Shown: positions 45,290-55,813, numbered from the stretch's first letter. The stretch is 64,000 nt of DNA from Halomontanus rarus (GCF_017357405.1 NZ_CP071597.1:868001-932000), one strand, 5' to 3'. Program-made: numbers and translations. The notes: generated by a model not told the origin, from the sequence alone.

Positions 45290-45526
45290 CTTCCAATAGT
45301 AATTTTCACAGCACAATGTATACAAATAGATTTCCAGGTATCGGATCTATAGGTCTGCGAAGTCGACCCGTGAGCGTTCGGTATGACTGTCTCAATAGAA
45401 TTCGACGTTAACACCGTTGAGTTGCTCGAAATCTGCCGTCCAACAAAACACAACGATCACTCTAGTCCGTTTGGTGACAACACCGACGAGAGGATCGCCG
45501 GCAAAGAATCGATTAGTGACACCGTA

Positions 45527-45700
45527 TCAAGGGGATTTGTCTCCATTCTCGTCGACAGTCTCCAACTCTTCGATCGCCTTCAGCTGGCGGGATGTCAATC
45601 CTGCTGCAGTCTGACTACGGGATCGGTCAACGATACACTCGAGTTCGTCTCCGTCTTCGTCCGAGAGCATCCCAAAACCGTCTAATCGATCTGGTGTCAT
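45527..45700 (-). CDS. Small acidic hypothetical protein
   Basis: Frame of 57 residues starting MTPDRLDGFG with haloarchaeal acidic composition (DEDGDELECIVDRS). No family recognised. It lies between the primase and an ATPase gene; it may be a real small gene or a remnant. Confidence 0.3.
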   Translation of the reverse strand: MTPDRLDGFGMLSDEDGDELECIVDRSRSQTAAGLTSRQLKAIEELETVDENGDKSP

Positions 45701-45890
45701 CGGACTCACGCTCTGTGTTTGTGTATCGGCATATAAAGAATTCACTACGATACACACCTGTTCCTGTCTCGAACACGCCGACGTTTCGACAGCACGAAAT
45801 TGGAGACGCCGTCGACGGACTAGAGTGGTCTGTGTTACAACTCGAGCAACGGAAACGAGCCGAAATCGGAATCAGTCTACGCACCGAGGG

Positions 45891-47294
45891 TCAGCTCTCG
45901 ATCCCAAAGAGAGCCGCCAGACTGGCGAGATCGTACAGATGCAGGTCCGACCGATCCGTTGCCATGGCTCGCAGATCGTCGGTGAATCCGGACTTCGAGA
46001 AGAGAACGAACTCCTCGCGTCGGTCCGACCCGCGCCAGCGAACGTCCGAGGCCTTCCGCTCGAGATTCTCGAGTAACCCGAATCCGACGGGCGAAGACGT
46101 CCACTTGCATTCACCGAGGAGGAGTCGCTCCTCCGCGTTATCTTCGCCGACTGCAGCGACGTCGATTTCGTTTTCCCCGTACCACCACGTTCCGGTTCGT
46201 GATACCGGGACCGGAAACGCAGGTTGGTGGACCGCCTGCCGACAGACGTCCTCGAAGATGCGACTCGTATACTCGTCGAGTTGTGCTTCGATCATCTCCA
46301 CAACAGCCTGCTGGTTACCACGCTCCAGATCGGTTCGATTCGGGGAGACGAATCGGAACCAGAACGAAAAGAAGTTGTCTGCGTTGACGTAGATCCCTCG
46401 CTTCGCATCCGGTTCCGTAACGGGGGTTCGCCGGTCGACGGCCTCGAGTCGCTGGAGGTTCGAGAGATAGCGCGAGATCCCGCTGGCATCGCGACCGATC
46501 TCGTTTGCGATGTCGGTGACGGTCGTCTTACCCGCAGCCATCGCCTCGAGAATCGACATGTACGTGGCAGGCTCGCGGAGTTCCTGTCGAAGGAAGAATT
46601 CGGGTTCTTCGTAAAGAAATGACCCTTTCGAGAGGATTTGATCACGAACGTTCTCGAGTAGCGGTCGGTCCGAATCGAACTGCTCCAGATACGCTGGAAT
46701 GCCCCCCAATACAGCGTAAACGGACACGAGGTCCGTCATCGAGTACGCCGGGAAGAACTGGTGAATATCTCCAAATTCCAGCGGCGAGAGCTTCCACTGG
46801 CCGGTTCGCCGACCGTACAACGGACTATCGTGGCTGAGAGCGCCTTCTTCCATCATCGAAATCGACGAACCAAGCAAGATCACCGACACGTCCGTGCCGG
46901 CGAGGATTTCGTCGTGTATTCGCTGGAAGACCGACGGGATCACGTCGTCTTCGGCGACTAAGTACGAAAATTCGTCGATAACGACGATCAGTTCGTCGTC
47001 GACACGGCGTGTAATGTAGGTGAAGACGTCGTCGAATCCGTCGACTGCTGGTGGCATATCGTCGAACGCATCGGCACACTCCTGTGCAAACCGGGCCGCG
47101 TTCGCCGCCGTCCCGCGTTGATCGGCGAGAAAGTAGACGAACTCGCGTGTCTGTCGCTCGAGAAATTCGGTCACCAGTTCGGTCTTCCCGACGCGTCGAC
47201 GCCCGTAGAGAACGAGCAGTTGTCGCTCGTCAGTGTCGAATTGCCGCTCGAGGAACTCGAACTCCCGATCACGGTTAACGAATTCTATGCACAC
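45891..47294 (-). CDS. Archaeal ATPase (ATPase_2 plus DUF234)
   Basis: STAND-like ATPase of 467 residues. The P loop is YGRRRVGKTELV near residue 30 and the Walker B region VVIDEFSYL near residue 105; then comes a winged helix (GKTTVTDIANEIGRDASGISRYLSNL) and a C-terminal restriction-endonuclease-like DUF234 domain with EIDVAAV and LLGECKW. A GTG at 47294 is chosen since the text becomes MCIEFVNRDREFEF, the family start; ATG 47339 is an alternative. A palindrome overlaps this GTG. Such ATPases are abundant in archaeal genomes; the function is unknown. Confidence 0.75.
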   Translation of the reverse strand: MCIEFVNRDREFEFLERQFDTDERQLLVLYGRRRVGKTELVTEFLERQTREFVYFLADQRGTAANAARFAQECADAFDDMPPAVDGFDDVFTYITRRVDDELIVVIDEFSYLVAEDDVIPSVFQRIHDEILAGTDVSVILLGSSISMMEEGALSHDSPLYGRRTGQWKLSPLEFGDIHQFFPAYSMTDLVSVYAVLGGIPAYLEQFDSDRPLLENVRDQILSKGSFLYEEPEFFLRQELREPATYMSILEAMAAGKTTVTDIANEIGRDASGISRYLSNLQRLEAVDRRTPVTEPDAKRGIYVNADNFFSFWFRFVSPNRTDLERGNQQAVVEMIEAQLDEYTSRIFEDVCRQAVHQPAFPVPVSRTGTWWYGENEIDVAAVGEDNAEERLLLGECKWTSSPVGFGLLENLERKASDVRWRGSDRREEFVLFSKSGFTDDLRAMATDRSDLHLYDLASLAALFGIES

Positions 47295-47309
47295 GATAAT
47301 ATTATCGTG
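47292..47309. promoter_or_regulatory. Perfect 18-base palindrome over the ATPase start
   Basis: CACGATAAT-ATTATCGTG includes the GTG start codon on the minus strand and is a strong operator candidate, perhaps for self-repression by the winged-helix ATPase. Confidence 0.45.
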
Positions 47310-47641
47310 CGCATAATACAAACGTCTTTCGTCACTCACTACAGTTCAATCAGATTCCAAAACGGGCGACCGAATTCGAGGTTCCGAAACGCGTTCGTCG
47401 ACGAGCGCTCGAGTTCGCACAGGTACAGCTGATGAGGGGTTTACGGTTGGACACCGGCCGGGCAGGGTTGCGGCTAGCTGTCTGTCTCTCGCTGCTGAAC
47501 GATGTGGATTATACCTCTCGCAGCGGCAGATCACCGATGTGGCAGATGTCTCGTCAACTACGCTTCACAGTTGACGCGACGAACTACTTGAGATGTGAGT
47601 GTGGTACTGTTGCTTAGTTCGAAGTGCGAATGTCTCGATGT
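47310..47641 (+). other. Spacer without recognised gene
   Basis: About 330 bases between the ATPase start and the lipoprotein stop. One open frame of 61 codons (47432-47617, +) lacks acidic character and motifs. I see no gene. Confidence 0.4.
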
Positions 47642-48517
47642 TCACTCGTCTGTATCAGACGTTGCTTCACGAGCCTGCTCGTACCAGTCGGGGCGTTCAA
47701 GCGTCTCGTTGGGAGTGACTCTGAAGATGCGATCTGTCTCGTAGATTGTCGTCTTTCCAGATTCCTCTTCGAAGACCGAAGTCACCGAATAGTCTGTGAT
47801 GAATCCATCTTCTCTGATGTGGATCGTGTGAGTCTCTTCAGTAGCGCGGGAGTGGCTCTCTACTGTCCGAGTAACGATGTACAGCGTCGTATCGTTTCTG
47901 ACGCGTTCTTCGACAGTTATGTTGTCTTGGCCAGCTCTCACCGTTTCTAACAGCCCTGCAAGTTGATCCGTGAGTTCCGGTGGATGCTCCGGTTGAGTCC
48001 TCGTATCTTGAGTGCCGTACGTCACTGGTTCGTTGGCCTCGTCGCTGCGCGTCAGCAGGTGTCCTTCTTCGACCCACCGTTCCGTGGTATCGGCCGTGGT
48101 GTTGCCGTCGGAGAGTACGGTCTGTGAGCGGTACCAACGGTCGGGGTGTTGGACGATATCTCGTCTTAAGGTGGCCTTCTGGAACGTTCCGTTGACGGTT
48201 TCGTTATACCACGTCTCGATGGTGTACGTTTCGTTTTCTCCCTCCTGCTCGAGGAGTGTGAAGTGCTGGTCGAGAAGTAGCGTCCGATTTTCGATGCCAT
48301 CGGTGGTCAGACCCGGCACGAGGTAGTCGGGTTGGTTTTCAGTCTCGTTCTCTTCGGAGGGGTCTAAATCGTCTTCAACCGTGTATCGTTCACGATCTGC
48401 GTCATTATTCTCGAAGCCCGGAATGAATCCGGCACAGCCTGCGAGACTAACCAGCAGTGCAACGGCAACTACCGTGGACCAAGGCACGTCTGTGAGAGGG
48501 CGCTCCATACAAGTCAT
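47642..48517 (-). CDS. Haloarchaeal lipoprotein of unknown function
   Basis: Protein of 291 residues with a hydrophobic signal (STVVAVALLVSL) and lipobox LAGC near residue 28, followed by an acidic Asn/Asp-rich linker and a beta-rich domain (TYTIETWYNETVNGT, WYRSQTVLSDG) typical of halophile membrane-anchored outer-surface proteins. ATG 48508 (MERPLTD) is an alternative start. It is Sec-type, with no twin arginine. The function is unknown. Confidence 0.75.
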   Translation of the reverse strand: MTCMERPLTDVPWSTVVAVALLVSLAGCAGFIPGFENNDADRERYTVEDDLDPSEENETENQPDYLVPGLTTDGIENRTLLLDQHFTLLEQEGENETYTIETWYNETVNGTFQKATLRRDIVQHPDRWYRSQTVLSDGNTTADTTERWVEEGHLLTRSDEANEPVTYGTQDTRTQPEHPPELTDQLAGLLETVRAGQDNITVEERVRNDTTLYIVTRTVESHSRATEETHTIHIREDGFITDYSVTSVFEEESGKTTIYETDRIFRVTPNETLERPDWYEQAREATSDTDE

Positions 48518-49077
48518 TTTCCCCTCATTTCACTAATAACTACCGTTGAAAATCTGATATTGGAATAGCTATGGACATTATTTCAATTCTTGTTCAGCAA
48601 ATTCACACAAATAACTAAGCCTCTTCCACTTTTTCACTCCGATTCAATAGAAGAATTCAAATCTTTCTTGACGACTGGATTAGAAGGGAGTAACGCATGT
48701 GTAGCCCCATTGAGTACGATCGCTGGCTACTGACTGAAACACGCACGACTTGCTCATTATTCGGCCTGTACTGAGTGTAGTACTCAACCTGAGTTTGGTT
48801 ACAAAGAAGTACAACAATCCACAATTTGCAGAAATGGCGACCCATCGACTGGCGATTCGGTATCTCGAGTCTGGACCCCAGAACGCTCGCTCTTACTGCA
48901 AAACACTCGGTTCTTATGCGGATTTCCGGGATCGAAGACGACGATGCACTCGAGGTCCTCAACCAAGACGAGTTTCGAGAGTGATCTGATTGACGGAATT
49001 GATCTCACCGTCCTCGACCGCCACCCTCAGAGTGAATCCTCGAAGCCTAAGACGTGCTCGCATCCCACACGACCGAC
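48518..49077 (+). other. Spacer with degraded coding-like text
   Basis: About 560 bases. On the plus strand a short text MRISGIEDDDALEVLNQDEF (about 48915-48980) looks like the end of a broken halophilic protein, but no complete gene is supported. Confidence 0.35.
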
Positions 49078-49257
49078 ATGGAAGACGACTGCAATACGCA
49101 GACGATCACTCGAGACCACGCAGTGGACGTCCTCCTCACGACTGGAAACCTCGTACTTGAGCCCGAAGATGTGGACTACGCCCTCCGGCGTCTCCTCGAG
49201 CGGGGCGACTTCTACGAAGTCGACGACGAACTCCGGGTGATGGACTCACGGGAGTAG
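49078..49257 (+). CDS. Small hypothetical protein, winged-helix-like
   Basis: Protein of 59 residues starting MEDDCNTQTI. The stretch EDVDYALRRLLERGDFYEVDDELRV resembles the recognition helix and wing of small haloarchaeal regulators. It lies about 200 bases upstream of the HerA-like ATPase on the same strand and could regulate it. Confidence 0.5.
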   Translation: MEDDCNTQTITRDHAVDVLLTTGNLVLEPEDVDYALRRLLERGDFYEVDDELRVMDSRE

Positions 49258-49323
49258 CCAGTTCCACCTGCAGAGACGTCGGTATTCTCTCCATCTTGAG
49301 CGATAGGGACACGTCAACCGCCT

Positions 49324-49338
49324 CGGGGTCAAGCCCCG
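49324..49338. repeat. Orphan IS200/IS605-type end hairpin
   Basis: CGGGG-TCAAG-CCCCG followed by GGCATCCGCC; no transposase gene adjoins it. Confidence 0.4.
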
Positions 49339-49454
49339 TGGCATCCGCCTCGCAATTCTGTGAGATCCCATCTCTGGCGGTAATAATCACCACCTATTCT
49401 TTTCAATAAATTAAAACCCCACCAGATATTTCCATCGGATAGACGGCCTCATCA

Positions 49455-52400
49455 ATGGCAACAGACGACCACACGAGACCCGCAGACGACGCACTGAATC
49501 CGACTGCACCATCCTCGAGTCAACCCACCGAATCACACGAGTCGACGAGCGACGACCACTCCACATCGGCCGACTACGAACCCCGGACGTACATCGAAAT
49601 ACGCCCATCCGCAACGTCACTCGATTACGGCGCCATTACACAGGCCGTCGATCTCCTTTACGACCGTCTCGAGGAAGCCTCCAAGACGGACGGCTGGTCA
49701 CTCTCCCTCTTGGGACGATCGACGGAGCCACCGGTCGTCGAGTGGCTGCTCGTCGCGGACGGGCAACAGGATACGAGTATCCGGTATCTCGTCGGGACAT
49801 CGGAGGAGGCGCTACTCGAAGACCTCGAGTCGATCCTTCGAACGGAGTTTCCGAAGACGTTCGAACTGCAGTACGTCGAGTGGCACCCGAGAGATATCGA
49901 GGCGAATCTGTCCACTACGCAGCGAACTCCGACGTCACGACGTGAAAGCGAACGGACCGAAGACGCGAACACTGCAGACGACCGACCGTACGCCGCCGGC
50001 GTCGAGTATCGTGGCCATGCGACGTTGCGTCGAGACTGGCAAACCTCCCTCACATCGTTCGACGAGATCACGGACAGTAACTCGACAACAAATACGGACG
50101 CAGAGACCCACAGCGTCCCGCTGGCGACCCTCGTCGAAACGCTGTGTGACGCGTCGGTACCAGTCGTCTATCAGGCCGTCTGCCGTCCCTTTGGGGACCA
50201 GCGACCCGCAGCGGACGAGTATCGGTTCGATCTCGAGCGCGGGATCGTCACGCCGGGGGACAAACTGATCGACTTCGTGTTCGCGACGCCGACTGACGAA
50301 ACCGACGACGATACCACGATCCCAGCGATGTACCGCGACCGTCTCGAGAACCTCAGGTCGCGCGAACTCCGCCGAACGTTCGCTCTCAGCGCTCGCGCAG
50401 TCGCACTCACGAGGGACGATCCACAGCGAGCCGATCGGATCGCAGACCGACTCACGCGCGTCTTCGGCCACCTCAGTGGACCCTTCCACGAGATCCGTAG
50501 CACCGTCCGCACGGATGCAGACCGCTACACCGGCGTGGGGCAGCCACCGGGGACGCAACTGTTCGACGAAATCCTCGAGCGGACCTGTCACGACCCGGGC
50601 TACGACACCCTCGGAACCCGATTACCAGGGCGAGCGTACGAAAGCGGGAGCCTCGTCGTCTCCCCCGACGAACTCCCCGGATTCTGTCTCCTCGACGGCA
50701 CCGGGCTGACGCCGAACGGAACGCGTGCCCTCGGGATCCGCCACTCCGAGCGAACCGGTCTCTCCCTTCCCGCACCGACACGACTCGCCCGCTATACCGG
50801 TCCGGGACAGGCCCTGTGCAGACCACTGACCGCCGATCGTCAGCCTGCACCGCAACCGTTCGTCCTTCCGCCGTCGCTACAGGATCGACACCTATTCGTT
50901 ATCGGTGACACCGGCTCGGGAAAGTCCGTCCTCACGATCGGGGCGCTGATATCGAACGTCGACGCGACCGACGGACCGGAAATCCTCTTCGATTACAAGG
51001 GTGGGAACACGGCCGAGGAGTACCTCCAGGCACACTACGGTACCCGCGGCGATCTCGAGACCGTCCGCTACTTCGATCTCACCGACATCCTGCCCGCGAT
51101 CTCGTTTTTCGACATCCGACCCCTGCTCGAGGCGGGCCTCTCGCGGGAGGAGGCCCGCTCTCGTGTCGCCGGCCAGTACGAAGAGATCCTCGCGGGACTC
51201 GTGGGTTCCGAACGATACTATCAGGCCACCGAATCTACAAAGGCTATCAGAAACCATCTGCGAGCGTTGTACGATCCGATCCACGGCTCCGAGACCGTCT
51301 CTCACGCGGACCTCTACGAGTCACTCCAGCGCACGCTCAGCGATCGGACCCCGCCACCGACCTCGGACGAGCGATTGAGCGACTACTTCGCAGGACTCCT
51401 CGAGCGCGATCACGATGTCTTCAACAAGATCCTCGGCGGCGCCGTCGCCAGAGTCGAAACGATCGCGACGGACGACCGACTGGCACCGCTGTTCGATTAC
51501 GTGCATACTCCCGCAAACGAAACCGATACCGACGCCAGCACGACTCCTTCCGACGAAACCGACGCAGACGACTCGAGCCCTCACTTCGCATTTACTGACG
51601 TCATCGACGAAGACTGCGTCGTCGTCTTCGACTTCGGCGGAATGGAAGAGCGGATCAAGCGCGCGCTCACGCTCGTCCTGCTGTCGAACCTGTGGACGGC
51701 ACTCAAGGCTCGCGCCGAGGACCCCGAGACACCTCGAGACCCACCACTGGTCAACCTGTATCTCGAGGAAGCCAGAGACGTCGCCGCGACACAACTCGTC
51801 GACACATTGCTCTCTCAGGGTCGATCGTTCGGGCTTTCGATACTACTCGGCGTTCAGTTTCCCGGCCAGCTCTCCTCACCCGATCCGTCGAACAATACCT
51901 ACGAGGAAGCACTCAACGAAATCGGCACCTTCGTCGTCGGGAACGTGAGTATCGAAGACGATCTCGCGAAGACGCTGGCGACCGATGACGTCCCACCGAG
52001 ACGAGTCGCCCGGAGACTCGCCGCGATTCGCCACGGCGAGTGGCTCGTCCGCCCGGCAGCCGAGTTCGGTGCTCCCACTCCCCGACCGTTTCTCGGTCGA
52101 TCGCTCCCGGCACCCGACGGACACCCAGCGAGCGACATCCCGCTCTCGGCAGACCAACGAAACGCCTTCGAAACGGCGTTCGAACTTACCGCACTCGAGA
52201 CGTGGAACGCCAGCGGACTCGCACATCAACCCGACCCGACGCGTGTCGATCGACCGGAAACAGAGATGGGGCCCACAGTCGACTACGCAGACGACACCCA
52301 CAGCGAACCGACCTCACTCCGCGTCGACTCGTTGCTGCCACACACCACTCGACTTCCCGACTGTCTCGACTACGACGGCGCCATGCACGCACTCTGCTGT

Positions 52401-53306
52401 GACGCCTGCGACAGCCGATACGACCCGAATCTCGACGGGATGCGGCGTGCAGTCGACTGTTGTCACACACTCGAGGACGTAGATGCCGACGATATCCCGG
52501 TCTGTGACGTCACGCTCAAACTCACACCCGACGAACGAGCGGCGGCCGAGTGGACGGACCGCCAATTGCTCTTCCTGCAGGTCGTCTACAACGCCCAGCA
52601 ACGTCGGTACGAACCGCCCGAGTACGATCTCCTGACCGATTCGATGCTCCGCCTCCAAGAATACGTCGGTATCGAAACCGACGAGATTGAGCCACTCCTC
52701 GAGGCCGATCTCCTGCGCCACGACACCGACTATCCGCATCGACTCTATACGGTCTCACCCGAGGGACGATCGGTAATCGGTGAAAGCTACCGCAAGGGCG
52801 TCGATTACGGTCACGGAACGGGCGATCTCGAGGAGTCGAGCCAACACGTTTTCGGCATCGAAATCGCTCGACGGTACCTCGAGGACGCGTACGCGAACGA
52901 TCCGGACTCCAGAGTCTCATCGGTGATTCCGTACTACGAACTCGACAACGAGGACCAGCACCGACTCGACGTCGCGGCCATCGACGATCAGGACGACATC
53001 GTCGTCACCGTCGAAGTCGAGCGCATCAATCACGACGCGAAACGGGCGATCCCCGAGGACTACGACAAGATGGCTGCCTGCGATCCCGAGGAGGCGATCT
53101 GGCTCGTCATGAAACAGGCCGCGGGTCACAAGGTACTCTCCGCGCTCAACGACCCGGCAGAAGGAGAACCTCGAGTCGAAAAAACCTACGCGAAGACGAC
53201 ACCACCGTTCCAATTTCAGATCGATACCCCCGGACTGACCGCAATATACCCTGTCGAATGGTTGCGAAAGCGGACGGCGGCAGACGAGTACGGACGACTC
53301 GAGTGA
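49455..53306 (+). CDS. HerA/VirB4-like ATPase with zinc motif and C-terminal nuclease-like domain
   Basis: Protein of 1283 residues. An acidic disordered N terminus precedes an alpha/beta region; Walker A GDTGSGKSVL is near residue 484 and the Walker B-like VNLYLEEARDV near 767, with arginine-rich ATPase signatures between. Cys pairs (CCDACDSRYD and VDCCH, near 980-1000) suggest zinc binding. Near residues 1168-1190, HRLDVAAID followed by TVEVER matches a PD-(D/E)xK-type D...ExE active site. It is typical of conjugative or integrative elements for DNA pumping. The nuclease role of the tail is inference. Confidence 0.75.
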   Translation: MATDDHTRPADDALNPTAPSSSQPTESHESTSDDHSTSADYEPRTYIEIRPSATSLDYGAITQAVDLLYDRLEEASKTDGWSLSLLGRSTEPPVVEWLLVADGQQDTSIRYLVGTSEEALLEDLESILRTEFPKTFELQYVEWHPRDIEANLSTTQRTPTSRRESERTEDANTADDRPYAAGVEYRGHATLRRDWQTSLTSFDEITDSNSTTNTDAETHSVPLATLVETLCDASVPVVYQAVCRPFGDQRPAADEYRFDLERGIVTPGDKLIDFVFATPTDETDDDTTIPAMYRDRLENLRSRELRRTFALSARAVALTRDDPQRADRIADRLTRVFGHLSGPFHEIRSTVRTDADRYTGVGQPPGTQLFDEILERTCHDPGYDTLGTRLPGRAYESGSLVVSPDELPGFCLLDGTGLTPNGTRALGIRHSERTGLSLPAPTRLARYTGPGQALCRPLTADRQPAPQPFVLPPSLQDRHLFVIGDTGSGKSVLTIGALISNVDATDGPEILFDYKGGNTAEEYLQAHYGTRGDLETVRYFDLTDILPAISFFDIRPLLEAGLSREEARSRVAGQYEEILAGLVGSERYYQATESTKAIRNHLRALYDPIHGSETVSHADLYESLQRTLSDRTPPPTSDERLSDYFAGLLERDHDVFNKILGGAVARVETIATDDRLAPLFDYVHTPANETDTDASTTPSDETDADDSSPHFAFTDVIDEDCVVVFDFGGMEERIKRALTLVLLSNLWTALKARAEDPETPRDPPLVNLYLEEARDVAATQLVDTLLSQGRSFGLSILLGVQFPGQLSSPDPSNNTYEEALNEIGTFVVGNVSIEDDLAKTLATDDVPPRRVARRLAAIRHGEWLVRPAAEFGAPTPRPFLGRSLPAPDGHPASDIPLSADQRNAFETAFELTALETWNASGLAHQPDPTRVDRPETEMGPTVDYADDTHSEPTSLRVDSLLPHTTRLPDCLDYDGAMHALCCDACDSRYDPNLDGMRRAVDCCHTLEDVDADDIPVCDVTLKLTPDERAAAEWTDRQLLFLQVVYNAQQRRYEPPEYDLLTDSMLRLQEYVGIETDEIEPLLEADLLRHDTDYPHRLYTVSPEGRSVIGESYRKGVDYGHGTGDLEESSQHVFGIEIARRYLEDAYANDPDSRVSSVIPYYELDNEDQHRLDVAAIDDQDDIVVTVEVERINHDAKRAIPEDYDKMAACDPEEAIWLVMKQAAGHKVLSALNDPAEGEPRVEKTYAKTTPPFQFQIDTPGLTAIYPVEWLRKRTAADEYGRLE

Positions 53307-53495
53307 ACGACCCACCCTACCCGCTCACTTCGCTCACTCTTGAGGACGGGGTATTCTCGCATCGATTCAGGTACAACAGTGAAGACTCGCTATCGGCTCA
53401 CCCCAGCTCATAGCTGGCTCGAGACCCGCTCCAGCCTCGAAACCGCGGTTACCTTCTCGAACGGGATTCGCATCTCGTTCATAATCGGGTTCAAT

Positions 53496-53510
53496 CCCCG
53501 CAAGAAGGGG
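53496..53510. repeat. Hairpin, possible IS end
   Basis: CCCC-N7-GGGG followed at once by CCCTC-TATT-GAGGG: two adjacent stems in a non-coding stretch. Confidence 0.3.
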
Positions 53511-54015
53511 TGTGGCCCTCTATTGAGGGAGCAACTAGTGGGGCTGAGCGAGAAAAAACGAGCGGTGAGAGACATTGAAAAACGGAACGCAGTCGACACC
53601 CGGTCTCTATTCACATCAAAAACCCGTCGATGATTGGTGACTCGAGTCTCCATCGAGAACCGTCGAAACACTGGAGCGACGACTGCTTGAGCGGTCTCTC
53701 CACTCGAGACCGAAAATCCGGCGTGAATGCTCGAGGAATCCGGCGTTGGTGAATCGATCGGACAACCTCACAAAGACAGCAAGACACCAGAACCCGACAC
53801 AGTATGGCGATTCACCAGCGCTCGTTCAGGCTACTCGAGAACCGATAATCCGTACCGGCGACAGAATACGACTCCAGTCACGACACTCGAGGAGCAGACG
53901 AGAGTTCCCACCGTCTTTCAGAACGCTTCGAAACACCAAATCGCCAGACGAGAACCGATTATGAAACGAGCCGACGAATCCGGCGAGTGGGGGCGATCAG
54001 AGACGTGACTTCTCT

Positions 54016-54033
54016 CCCGACTACAGTCGTGGG
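54016..54033. repeat. Orphan IS200/IS605-type end hairpin
   Basis: CC-CGACT-AC-AGTCG-T-GG, flanked by CTCT and CTTTCTCC. Confidence 0.35.
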
Positions 54034-54305
54034 CTTTCTCCTCGAATTTCTGTAATTCGTTCTGCACGCGAGTACGAAGTATGAATTCACAACAAACTCT
54101 TCCCCCTAACGACGGCCACCCGTCGCTTACGGACACTGTACTCGAGTGCAGACGAACCATCATCACATTTCTGGCTTCGATGTCGATCGTCCACCGGACC
54201 CTCTTCTCCTTTCTCGGCGTCTACCCACAATACCCTCGATCAATAGTCATACCGACCTGGCACTCTCTCGAGTGTTCGACTCCTTACGAGAACGTAAGGA
54301 GAAAG

Positions 54306-54325
54306 CTCCGCCCTTCAGGGCGGAG
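54306..54325. repeat. Orphan IS200/IS605-type end hairpin
   Basis: CTCCGCCC-TTCA-GGGCGGAG, a perfect eight-base stem followed by AGGATGTCAA, the tail also seen (as its complement) beside the 41461 TnpB. Confidence 0.5.
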
Positions 54326-54897
54326 AGGATGTCAATCCGTGGCCTCTCGGTGATAGTCTCGTGAGAATGAGTATCGATCCCCAACTCTGAACCCACCTCG
54401 AGTACTGCCGACTGGATCGTCTCCCCATCCGGTCTCTGCACACCTCTTCCGTACTACGACACGCCAATCCTCGACGAACGCGCCACCACTTATGGGATAC
54501 GGCTCCCGTTCTCGACCGATTAGACCTCCCTCGAGTGACACCATACTCACTCGAGGCTACAGACAACCAGACTGTCGGTCCTCGTCTCAAGAGTTCCCTC
54601 AAGTAAAACAGTATCCGATCGAACACCATCTCCTAGTTTCGGGTTCACACGACCCCCTACTTCACTTCTTGCGGAGCAGTATACAGATTATGATATCTGA
54701 AAACGGGTCCAAAACGACCGAGAGGGCCTATGCTGCTTTTTAACTTATTATGATCTGTATGATAAACGTGCGTGATCGTTCTCCGAACCGGAGTGACTGT
54801 CTCGAGTTTCAGATATCATGCTGCATACAGCACGCGTATCTTGCACAGCCTCCGGCTAGGAATTCGCTGTCAACGTTACCCACGATTGTACCACTAC

Positions 54898-55551
54898 TCA
54901 CTCCGTCATATCGTCCAACGCGAACGAGCCGTATTCAATCTCCCCCATTCGCTCATATCGGAGCATTTGGACTCCCGTGCTCGACGTCTCGGCATTCGTC
55001 AGTTCGAGGGCCGTGGGAATCGTGCCATCCCCGAACAACCGCTTCCCGTTTCCCAGGACCAGGGGGAAGATCCAGAGCCAGAACTCGTCGACGAGGTCGT
55101 GTGCGAGCAGTGTCTGGATTAAGTCGTGGCTCCCTTGCGTCATGATCACATCCTCGCGCTCCTTCAGATTCTCAACGGCCTCCGCAACGCCTCTCGAGAG
55201 GAGCGTCGAGTTGTTCCACTCCACCGCGTTGAGGGTTCTGGAGGCGACGTACTTGGGCATACTGTTGAGTTTCGACGCCATGGGATCGTCCTCCGTATCG
55301 ACGTGAGGCCAGTGCGCGGCGAAGATCTCGTACGTCTTTCTGCCGAGCAGCAGCGCATCTACCTCGGCGAACTGGCCATCTATGATTTCGCCCATCTGTT
55401 CGTCCCAGTAGTTGACCGACCAACCGCCATGTTCGAAACCGCCGTCACGGTCCTCGTCAGGACCACCCGGTGCCTGCATCACGCCATCAAGTGTAAGGAA
55501 CGTTCCAACAACAAGCGTACCGGTCGTTTCGTTCGTCTGATTCTCGTTCAT
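54898..55551 (-). CDS. Dihydrofolate-reductase-fold protein, RibD C-terminal family
   Basis: Protein of 217 residues with the DHFR/RibD fold: TFLTLDGVMQAPGGPDED near the N terminus, ALLLGRKTYEIFA, SRTLNAVEWNN, IMTQGSHDLIQTLL and FPLVLGNGKRLFGDG. These YyaP/YwjB-like reductases use NADPH; the substrate is usually unknown. It is intact with both flanks non-coding, so it is probably a single-gene transcript. Confidence 0.82.
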   Translation of the reverse strand: MNENQTNETTGTLVVGTFLTLDGVMQAPGGPDEDRDGGFEHGGWSVNYWDEQMGEIIDGQFAEVDALLLGRKTYEIFAAHWPHVDTEDDPMASKLNSMPKYVASRTLNAVEWNNSTLLSRGVAEAVENLKEREDVIMTQGSHDLIQTLLAHDLVDEFWLWIFPLVLGNGKRLFGDGTIPTALELTNAETSSTGVQMLRYERMGEIEYGSFALDDMTE

Positions 55552-55711
55552 TCATCCGATTAACGTGAAAACAGGCGATAAAGGTATCATCCGGAAATAT
55601 CGCTTTACGGAAATACAACTTCTGTATCTCGCACGCGGTTCTTGACAAGGACAGAGTAGTTCAACGAACTGAACGACATATGGGTTCAGGACTAGTGGCT
55701 ATCGTCGACTA

Positions 55712-55813
55712 TTACGGGAGCAACTCTCGATTGCAAGGTCGGCACACACGCATCCCGTATTCTTTGAGTGAGTAGCTCCGGGATTGGCAGAGTTCACACG
55801 TCTCAGGATTCAT
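55712..55813 (-). CDS. Very small zinc-finger protein
   Basis: 33 residues starting MNPETCELCQSR with a second Cys pair CRPC near residue 24. Two CxxC motifs spaced by 14 residues fit the tiny zinc-finger proteins common in haloarchaea. The frame may extend upstream in a less convincing way; it could also be a fragment. Confidence 0.4.
   Translation of the reverse strand: MNPETCELCQSRSYSLKEYGMRVCRPCNRELLP

Larger units (their letters stand above)
53307..54897 (+). other. Degenerate stretch with orphan IS ends and no gene
   Basis: About 1.6 kb. Contains several hairpins of IS-end type (53496-53510, 54016-54033, 54306-54325). Open frames are short, Arg/Ser-rich and unlike haloarchaeal proteins; nothing coding is supported. 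Confidence 0.45.

Noticed and set aside
53484..53500. CGGGTTCAATCCCCG, resembling a tRNA T arm
   Set aside because: No anticodon, D or acceptor stem can be drawn around it; at most a tRNA 3' fragment, and a plain hairpin explains it.
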